The translations under genes and the position numbers were made by a program. The notes beneath the pieces are model-generated. The model saw nothing but the letters and a program-made list of their open reading frames with translations, searched no databases and had not been told where the DNA came from. Shown here one piece after another: positions 58,555-64,000 of a stretch of DNA of 64,000 nt (positions are counted from its first letter, which is position 1; the number at the start of each line of letters is the position of its first letter). The DNA lies in the NCBI GenBank assembly GCA_964414785.1, contig CAYPXZ010000005.1, positions 62,001-126,000 on the forward strand, given 5' to 3'. Source of the DNA: Palsa-1447 sp964414785 (lineage in GTDB: Bacteria; Verrucomicrobiota; Verrucomicrobiia; Opitutales; Opitutaceae).

Positions 58555-59304
58555 TCACATTGCCATGCCGCCGTCAACGGTAAAAACCTGTCCGGTAACG
58601 TATCCGGACTCCTCAGAGCACAGAAAGGCGCACATATTGGCTATATCGGCAGCCTCCCCGAACCTCTTTAGGGGCACAACTTCCAATATCTTGGCCGCCA
58701 ATTCTGGTTTATTGACGAATTCGGTCGTCATGTCGGTCTTAATGAACCCCGGGGCCACGGCGTTCACGGTGACGCTTCGAGAGGCGAATTCCCGGGCCAG
58801 GGACTTGGTGAGCCCTATCATCCCGGCCTTCGCCGCCGAGTAGTTGGCCTGGCCGGCGTTGCCCATAATCCCGCTGACGGAGGTGATGTTCACGATCCGG
58901 CCCCAGCGCGCGCGGGTCATCGGGCGGGCCAGGTGCTTGGTCCAGTGGAAGCAGCTCGTCAGGTTCGTCGCAATCACGTCGTTCCAGTCCGCGTCGCTCA
59001 TCCGGAAGAGGAGCCCGTCGCGGGTGATGCCCGCATTGTTGACCAGGATGTCGATGACGGGGATCTCGGCCAGGAGGGCCTCCGCGGCCTTGGCCACCGC
59101 GGCGCCGTCAGCCACGTCGACCGCGAGCGCCCGGGCCTTGCCCCCGGCCTTGTTGATCTCGGCCGCCGCGGCGCCGCACGAGTCGGCCGACTTGGAGACG
59201 CAGATGACCGTCACGCCGTTGCGCGCGAGCGTTTCTGCAATCGATTTGCCAATGCCACGGCCCGCGCCGGTGACGAGGGCAGTCCTGTTGTTGAATGTCA
59301 GCAT
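58555..59304 (-). CDS. fabG: 3-oxoacyl-[acyl-carrier-protein] reductase
   Basis: The 249-residue short-chain dehydrogenase reduces 3-oxoacyl-ACP with NADPH. ALVTGAGRGIGKSIAE is the glycine-rich cofactor loop, ILVNNAGITRDGLLFRM is the FabG signature, and NITSVSGIMGNAGQANYSAAKAG carries the catalytic Ser, Tyr and Lys. GYVTGQVFTVDGGMAM ends the chain as in FabG. It begins 7 bases after the flavoprotein gene's stop and is followed by acpP, so it belongs to a flavoprotein-fabG-acpP-fabF unit. No Shine-Dalgarno sequence is seen. Confidence 0.95.
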   Translation of the reverse strand: MLTFNNRTALVTGAGRGIGKSIAETLARNGVTVICVSKSADSCGAAAAEINKAGGKARALAVDVADGAAVAKAAEALLAEIPVIDILVNNAGITRDGLLFRMSDADWNDVIATNLTSCFHWTKHLARPMTRARWGRIVNITSVSGIMGNAGQANYSAAKAGMIGLTKSLAREFASRSVTVNAVAPGFIKTDMTTEFVNKPELAAKILEVVPLKRFGEAADIANMCAFLCSEESGYVTGQVFTVDGGMAM

Positions 59305-59311
59305 TTTGGTT

Positions 59312-60475
59312 TTAGTAGACGTCGCGCAGGTAGCGCCTCTCCCTCTTCATAAGCTTAACGTATTCAGCGGCCTCCACAGATGTCATCCCTCCCCGGCTTG
59401 CGATCAGCTCGTGGAGGGCGGCATCGACATCCTTTGCCATGCGCTTTGCGTCGCCGCAAACATAGAAATTGGCCCCCGTTTTAATCCAATCCCAAAGTTC
59501 GGCGGCATTCTCCCTCATCCGATCCTGGACGTAGACCTTGTTCGGCTGGTCCCTTGAGAACGCGGTATCGAGGCGCGTGACGACGCCGAGGCTGCGCCAG
59601 CGCGTGAACTCGTCCTCGTAGACGAAGTCGCTCGCCCTCCTCTGGTCGCCGAAGAAGATCCAGTTGCGGCCGGTTGCCCCGGAGGCCTCGCGGTCCTGCA
59701 TGAATCCGCGGAAGGGGGCGATGCCGGTCCCGGGACCCACCATGATCATGTCCCTGGCGCCGTCCTCGGGCGGCACGAAATGCGAGGGGGAGACGAAGAC
59801 CGGCGTTGACGCCTCTCCGAGCGGGGCCCGGTCCGCCAGGTACGTCGAGCAGACCCCGACCCGGTCGCGACCGTTCGTCTCGTAGCGCACGATGGCCACC
59901 ATCAGGTGCACGTCCTCGCGGTGAAGGCGCGGCGACGAGGCCACCGAGTAGAGCCTTGGCATCAGGCGGCGCATGTGCTCGACGAGCTCCTGGGGCGTCA
60001 GCCTTGCGCTCGGAAACTCCAGGAGAAGGTCGATGAATTCACGGTCGCGGAGCCACTTGGCGAGCGCCTCCGCCGACTCCGGCAAAAGGAGCCCCTCGAG
60101 CGCGGCCCGCTCCGCAGGCTCGCTCGCCCTGGCGGCCAAGGTCTGCACGATCCTCCTCGGGGGCGCGGCCAGGGCCAGCTTCGTGCCGAGGGCCTCGCGA
60201 AGCGGGACCGTGCCCTCGATCCTCGGGATGCTGACGGGCTCGTCGCCCTCGGCTCGCAGCGCCGCCAGGATCGTGTCGACCTCCTTCGGCCGGTTCGCGG
60301 GAAAAATGCCGAGGGAGTCGCCCACGCCGTAGGTCAGCCCGCTTCCCGCCAGGCTGATCACAAAATGTCGCGTCTCCTTCGAGGAACCCGGCCCGCTGAG
60401 CAGTCGGTTCTCGGTGACCCGGGCGGCAAAGGGGTGGTCCTTGGTGTAGACCGGTGTCGTGACGGGATCAGTCAT
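59312..60475 (-). CDS. CysJ/CPR-like diflavin reductase lacking the FMN domain
   Basis: The 387-residue protein resembles the C-terminal half of sulfite reductase flavoprotein (CysJ) and cytochrome P450 reductase. FAD-binding MPRLYSVASSPRLHREDVHL, VCSTYL, then MIMVGPGTGIAPFRGFMQDREASG and IFFGDQRRASDFVYEDE (NADPH domain) are all present, ending YVKLMKRERRYLRDVY. The N-terminal flavodoxin (FMN) domain is absent, so electrons must pass to a separate acceptor such as a flavodoxin, ferredoxin or sulfite reductase hemoprotein. ATG 60475 (MTDPVTTPVY) is likely. It heads the transcript leading into fabG, 7 bases apart, which is unexpected for a sulfur enzyme. Confidence 0.85.
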   Translation of the reverse strand: MTDPVTTPVYTKDHPFAARVTENRLLSGPGSSKETRHFVISLAGSGLTYGVGDSLGIFPANRPKEVDTILAALRAEGDEPVSIPRIEGTVPLREALGTKLALAAPPRRIVQTLAARASEPAERAALEGLLLPESAEALAKWLRDREFIDLLLEFPSARLTPQELVEHMRRLMPRLYSVASSPRLHREDVHLMVAIVRYETNGRDRVGVCSTYLADRAPLGEASTPVFVSPSHFVPPEDGARDMIMVGPGTGIAPFRGFMQDREASGATGRNWIFFGDQRRASDFVYEDEFTRWRSLGVVTRLDTAFSRDQPNKVYVQDRMRENAAELWDWIKTGANFYVCGDAKRMAKDVDAALHELIASRGGMTSVEAAEYVKLMKRERRYLRDVY

Positions 60476-60548
60476 GCCGAGGCGGGGGTTCATGAAGGGG
60501 TTGCGTCCTGCCGCTTGCAAGCTGCTTCAACCGAATCACATTCTGGGC

Positions 60549-61517
60549 ATGCAATCGAAGGGACCGCTCCTCACGGGATTCCACCACCTGACCGCCGTCA
60601 CGGCCCACGCCGCGGAGAACCACGCCTTCTACACGCGGGTCCTCGGGCTTCGCCTGGTGAAGAAGACGGTCAACCAGGACGACGTCTCGGCGTACCATCT
60701 CTTCTACGCCGACGGCAAGGCGAGCCCCGGTACCGACATCACGTTCTTCGACTGGCCGGCCGCGCCCGAGAGGCGAGGCACGCGCAGCGTCGTCCAGACC
60801 GGCTTCAGGGTCGCCGACGAGGCAAGCCTGTCCTGGTGGGCCGGCCGCTTCCAAGAGCTCGGGGTCAAGCAGGGCGCGATCGTTGAGCGGGACGGCCGCC
60901 ATGCCGTCGATTTCGAGGACCCCGAGGGGCAGCGCCTGTGCCTCGTGGACGATGCAAAGGGCGCCCCAGGCCATCCCTGGGAGCGCAGCAGCGTGCCGGG
61001 CGAGCACCAGATCCGCGGCCTGGGTCCCATCCGCATGAGCGTCCCCGAGCTGGCGCCGACGGACAAGGTCCTGACCGGGGTCCTCTCGATGGAGCATGCT
61101 CGCTCGTACAAGGATCCCGGGAAGAAGGGCACCGACGTTCACGTGTACGCGATGGCCGGCGCCGGAGCAGCGAGCGAGCTGCACGTCGCCGTCGAGCCTG
61201 GCATCTCCCCCGCCCGCCCCGGTGCCGGCGGCGTCCACCACGTCGCCTTCCGCACGCCCGACGACCTCCAATACGAGGCCTGGGCGGAGCGCCTCGAGAG
61301 GATGGGAATGCCGACCAGCGGCCCCGTCGACCGCTTCTATTTCCGAAGCCTCTATTTCCGCGAGCCGGGAGGCGTCCTCTTCGAGATTGCGACCGACGGC
61401 CCGGGCTTCGCGACCGACGAAAGCCTCGAGAGCCTGGGTGAGCGCCTGGCGCTTCCCCCCTTCCTCGAGGGGCGCCGCCGGGAGATCGAGGCGGGGCTCA
61501 AGCCCCTCGACCTCTGA
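60549..61517 (+). CDS. Glyoxalase/ring-cleaving dioxygenase family protein (MhqO-like)
   Basis: The 322-residue protein contains two VOC (vicinal oxygen chelate) modules, like bacterial MhqO and PcpA-type hydroquinone dioxygenases. Module one opens GFHHLTAVTAHAAENHAFYTRVLGLRLVKKTVNQDD; module two has GAGGVHHVAFRTPDD and FREPGGVLFEIATDGPGF, with the metal-binding His and Glu. Such enzymes cleave hydroquinones or detoxify quinones. Methylglyoxal lyase activity is less likely at this length. ATG 60549 (MQSKGPLLTGFHHL) is preferred. It is divergent from the flavoprotein gene, 73 bases away. Substrate unknown. Confidence 0.82.
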   Translation: MQSKGPLLTGFHHLTAVTAHAAENHAFYTRVLGLRLVKKTVNQDDVSAYHLFYADGKASPGTDITFFDWPAAPERRGTRSVVQTGFRVADEASLSWWAGRFQELGVKQGAIVERDGRHAVDFEDPEGQRLCLVDDAKGAPGHPWERSSVPGEHQIRGLGPIRMSVPELAPTDKVLTGVLSMEHARSYKDPGKKGTDVHVYAMAGAGAASELHVAVEPGISPARPGAGGVHHVAFRTPDDLQYEAWAERLERMGMPTSGPVDRFYFRSLYFREPGGVLFEIATDGPGFATDESLESLGERLALPPFLEGRRREIEAGLKPLDL

Positions 61518-61591
61518 AGGCGCGTCGCCCGCGGCCCCCGGGGCTTTCCAATTGCCATGCCCCGGGGGGGCCGCAACGCTGACCCCTCACC

Positions 61592-62416
61592 TTGAACGAA
61601 TACTTCGAAGAGCCCGCTGCGCAGGGGGGAACCCTCCGCCTCCAGAAGTTCATCGCCGACGCGGGCATCTGCTCGCGCCGCAGCGCCGAGGCGCTGATCG
61701 CCCAGGGCGAGGTGTGGGTCAACGGCAAGATGGCGGTCGCCGGCCAAAAGGTGACGCCCGGGACGGACAAGGTCACCGTGAGCGGGAAGATCGTGCGGAC
61801 CTTGCCCCAGCCGCGGATCACCCTCGCGGTCAACAAGCCCCGGGGGCTCATCTGCTCCAACGACGACCCGCACAACCCCGACACGATCTTCACGCTCCTG
61901 CCGCGCGAGTACAACCGCTTCAGGTTCTTCTGCGCCGGCCGCCTCGACAAGGACAGCGAGGGCCTCGTGATCCTGACGACGGACGGGGACCTGGCCCACA
62001 GGCTGATGCACCCGTCGAGCGAGGTCATCAAGCGCTACCACGTCACGCTCAAGCAGCCCTTCCCCTCCTCCCGGCTCCCGCGCCTGGTGAAGGGGCTCAC
62101 CTTCGAGGGCGAGCGTCTCAAGGTCGAGCGGGCCGCCCTCATCAGCCCCAGGGCCGACGGCACCGCGATCGACCTGGACATCCACATGCACCACGGCAAG
62201 AAGCGCGAGATACGCCTTCTTTTCTCGGCGCTCGGCTACATCGTGCTGCGGCTGCGCCGCTACCAGATCGGTGCGGTGCGCCTGAAGGGAATCCCGTTGC
62301 GCGGGGCAAAACAACTTGCTTCAAAGGAGATCGAACAACTTTTCCGGTCGCCTAAGACTCCGCACGCGGAGTTGCAGGCGACCGCCCCAACGGAGCCAAC
62401 CATCCATGAAGATTAA
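61592..62416 (+). CDS. RsuA/RluB-type pseudouridine synthase
   Basis: The 274-residue enzyme isomerises uridine in rRNA. An N-terminal S4 RNA-binding domain (RLQKFIADAGICSRRSAEALIAQGEVWVNG) precedes the synthase domain. VNKPRGLICSNDDPH and GRLDKDSEGLVILTTDGDLAHRL hold the catalytic aspartate. GKKREIRLLFSALGYIVLRLRRYQIG is the conserved closing block. Length and S4 domain fit RluB, RluE or RsuA; the exact rRNA site cannot be fixed. Translation seems to start at TTG (LNEYFEEP). It overlaps the next gene by 11 bases. Confidence 0.9.
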   Translation: MNEYFEEPAAQGGTLRLQKFIADAGICSRRSAEALIAQGEVWVNGKMAVAGQKVTPGTDKVTVSGKIVRTLPQPRITLAVNKPRGLICSNDDPHNPDTIFTLLPREYNRFRFFCAGRLDKDSEGLVILTTDGDLAHRLMHPSSEVIKRYHVTLKQPFPSSRLPRLVKGLTFEGERLKVERAALISPRADGTAIDLDIHMHHGKKREIRLLFSALGYIVLRLRRYQIGAVRLKGIPLRGAKQLASKEIEQLFRSPKTPHAELQATAPTEPTIHED

Positions 62417-63191
62417 ACTCATCGTCACCGCCGCCTGCGCGGCCGGGTGCGCCGCCCTGAATGCCGCGACACTGAGCGTCCCGACCGCGGTCCAGAGCCG
62501 GCCTGACCCGGCATCGGCCGTCATCGCGGTCCTGAAGGCCGGCTCCGAGCAGCCGGCGGCCACCGACAAGGCCGGCCCCGCCCCCGCCGGATGGGCCGCC
62601 GTCGAGGTCGCCGGACCCTTCGAGGGCTACGTGAAGAACAGGGACCTCTCGAAGCAGCTCGACGTCATCCCCGGTGCGAGCGTCTTCGTGGCGCCGAAGG
62701 ACGGCGCCGGGCTCATCGCCGTCTTCGAGAAGGGCGACAAGGCCGAGATCACGGGGCTCCACGGCTCATGGACCCAGATCCGCCTCGAGAAGACCCTTGT
62801 CGGCTACATCCAGACGACCGCGCAGGCGCCCGCCGCCCCCGTACCCGCAACACCGACCTCCCAGGCCGCCCCGTCCTCCCCGAGCGCGGCTGCGGCAGGG
62901 TCCTCGGCCTCGGCTTCGGCAGCGCCCCAGGGCGAGAGCACGGGCGTCTCCAAGCTCTTTGAGGGCACGCTCGCAACGACCCGCTCGCTCCTCGCCCCCC
63001 GCCGGCCCTTCGACTGGCAGCTGAGCGACTCGGATGGCAACCGGATCGCCTATGTCGACCTGACAAAGCTCCTCATGACCGACCAGATCGAGAACTACGC
63101 CGGCCACCAGGTCGTCCTCCTGGGCTCGCTGAAGCCCGTCGCGGGCGGAAGCGACCTGGTCATCGAGGCGGACGGCCTGCGCCTCAAATAG
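62406..63191 (+). CDS. Exported protein of unknown function with SH3-like segments
   Basis: The 261-residue protein has a signal peptide (IKLIVTAACAAGCAALNAA). Two short beta-rich stretches follow (GWAAVEVAGPFEGYVKNRDLSK and GSWTQIRLEKTLVGYIQT), each resembling a bacterial SH3 fold. An Ala/Pro/Ser-rich linker (about 141-185) precedes a second compact region ending VVLLGSLKPVAGGSDLVIEADGLRLK. I do not recognise a named family; SH3-like folds often bind peptidoglycan or peptides at the cell surface. It overlaps the pseudouridine synthase by 11 bases and is followed directly by folD, so the three are probably co-transcribed. Confidence 0.7.
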   Translation: MKIKLIVTAACAAGCAALNAATLSVPTAVQSRPDPASAVIAVLKAGSEQPAATDKAGPAPAGWAAVEVAGPFEGYVKNRDLSKQLDVIPGASVFVAPKDGAGLIAVFEKGDKAEITGLHGSWTQIRLEKTLVGYIQTTAQAPAAPVPATPTSQAAPSSPSAAAAGSSASASAAPQGESTGVSKLFEGTLATTRSLLAPRRPFDWQLSDSDGNRIAYVDLTKLLMTDQIENYAGHQVVLLGSLKPVAGGSDLVIEADGLRLK

Positions 63192-64000
63192 ATGGAGGTC
63201 ATCGACGGGAACAGGATCTCCGCCGAGATCATCGCCGAGCTGAAGGCCGAGGTGGCGGCGATGCACGGCCGCAAGCCCTGCATCGCGCTCGTGCGCGTCG
63301 GCGAGGACCCCGCGTCGGTCTCGTACGTTCGCAAGAAGGGACAGGTGGCGGCGGAGATCGGCATAGAGAGCCGCGTCATGCTGCCTCCCGTAACGATAGG
63401 CCAGGCCGAGCTCGAGGGCCTGGTCGAGACCCTCAATCTGGATCCTGCGGTCGACGGCATCCTGGTCCAGTCGCCGCTTCCCGACGGACTCGACGAGCGC
63501 GCGGTGTTCGCGAGGATCTCGCCCGAGAAGGACGTCGACGGCTTCAGCCCGATCAACATCGGCAAGCTCGCCCAGGAGGACCCGACGGGGTTCCCGTCCT
63601 GCACGCCCGCGGGCATCATGGAGCTCCTGGCGCGCAGCGGCGTCGACCTGGGCGGCAAGCACGTCGTCGTCCTCGGGCGCTCGCTGATCGTCGGAAAACC
63701 CGCCGCGCTCCTTGCGGTCCAGAAGAAGGCGGGCGCCAACGCGACCGTCACGATCTGCCATTCCAGGACGGCGAACCTCCCCTCGATAACACGGCAGGCC
63801 GACGTACTGATCGCCGCCATCGGGCGCCCCGAGTTCGTGAAGGCGGACATGGTGAAGCCGGGAGTCGTCGTGATCGACGTCGGCATCAACCGCGTCGCCG
63901 ACGCCTCGCGCAAGACGGGATACCGCCTCGTGGGCGACGTCGACTACGCCGCGGTGGCGCCGCTCTCCTCGAAGATCACGCCCGTTCCCGGCGGCGTCGG
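63192..64000 (+). CDS. folD: Methylenetetrahydrofolate dehydrogenase/cyclohydrolase (3' end cut by window)
   Basis: The bifunctional enzyme interconverts methylene-, methenyl- and formyl-tetrahydrofolate. The window holds its first 269 codons of a usual 280-300. VRVGEDPASVSYVRKKGQVAAEIGI carries the catalytic Lys and Tyr region, ILVQSPLPDGLDERAV follows, EKDVDGFSPINIGKL is a family signature, and HVVVLGRSLIVGKPAALL is the NAD(P) loop. ITPVPGGVG at the edge is the penultimate conserved block. It begins on the base after the preceding gene's stop (TAG then ATG). No Shine-Dalgarno sequence is seen. Confidence 0.95.
   Translation, partial: MEVIDGNRISAEIIAELKAEVAAMHGRKPCIALVRVGEDPASVSYVRKKGQVAAEIGIESRVMLPPVTIGQAELEGLVETLNLDPAVDGILVQSPLPDGLDERAVFARISPEKDVDGFSPINIGKLAQEDPTGFPSCTPAGIMELLARSGVDLGGKHVVVLGRSLIVGKPAALLAVQKKAGANATVTICHSRTANLPSITRQADVLIAAIGRPEFVKADMVKPGVVVIDVGINRVADASRKTGYRLVGDVDYAAVAPLSSKITPVPGGV

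Noticed and set aside
1..64000. CRISPR arrays, insertion sequences, rRNA genes or prophage
   Set aside because: No regularly spaced repeats, transposase-, Cas- or phage-like proteins or rRNA segments were seen.

Overview
The window is about 64 kb of GC-rich, densely coded bacterial chromosome with about 55 protein genes, one tRNA and no gap longer than about 200 bases. I see no insertion sequence, prophage, CRISPR array or rRNA. The gene content is Gram-negative: TonB/ExbBD, an RND pump with an outer-membrane channel, OpgC-like and lipoprotein genes. It combines this with several plant-polysaccharide hydrolases (GH1, GH3, GH74, GH106), an aryl-polyene-like pigment locus, a MenG/UbiE methyltransferase, and start codons that mostly lack a Shine-Dalgarno sequence. 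I infer Verrucomicrobiota, probably Opitutales/Opitutaceae. This rests on gene style, not on a marker gene.

Layout. 1-4675: the edge of a probable aryl-polyene (xanthomonadin/flexirubin-like) cluster, with a flavin halogenase-like protein (cut by the window start), an AMP-dependent ligase, an FkbO/Hyg5/XanB2-type chorismatase and a NodB-type deacetylase. 4679-9073: an exbB-exbD-tonB-GH3 glycosidase operon. 9129-10738: tmk-holB. 10716-16503: sugar use, with a ROK kinase, a GH1 glycosidase, an orphan MsmK/UgpC-type ABC ATPase and a sodium:solute symporter with a 71-residue membrane partner. 16676-19973: a coupled pair made of a polytopic membrane protein and a TPR/glycosyltransferase-like protein. 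20024-20816: a ParE/RelE-Phd toxin-antitoxin pair with a perfect operator palindrome, next to tRNA-Tyr. 20960-24696: cardiolipin synthase and a GH74 xyloglucanase.

24701-32492: a six-gene operon serA-plsY-hom-lysC-thrC-cimA making serine, threonine and 2-oxobutyrate precursors, with a phospholipid acyltransferase inside it. 32694-38474: a tripartite RND efflux operon. 38670-45780: OpgC-like protein, two HD-domain nucleotidases, tdh-kbl threonine catabolism, cytidine deaminase and hisS. 45848-49952: HU/IHF-like protein, menG/ubiE, an A-type Fe-S carrier, and a Ser/Thr kinase directly upstream of rpoN. 49984-56405: GH106 rhamnosidase-like enzyme, ctpA-tsaD, MidA-like methyltransferase and rpmB. 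56431-60475: flavoprotein reductase-fabG-acpP-fabF-lytic transglycosylase. 60549-64000: glyoxalase-family dioxygenase, pseudouridine synthase, a small SH3-like exported protein and folD (cut by the window end).

Most of the window is housekeeping. The parts most worth a second look are the pigment-cluster edge at 1-4675, the toxin-antitoxin/operator unit beside tRNA-Tyr, the coupled membrane-protein/TPR-glycosyltransferase pair, the kinase-rpoN pair with an unusual catalytic loop, the apparent non-canonical start of the lytic transglycosylase inside fabF, and the general lack of Shine-Dalgarno sequences.
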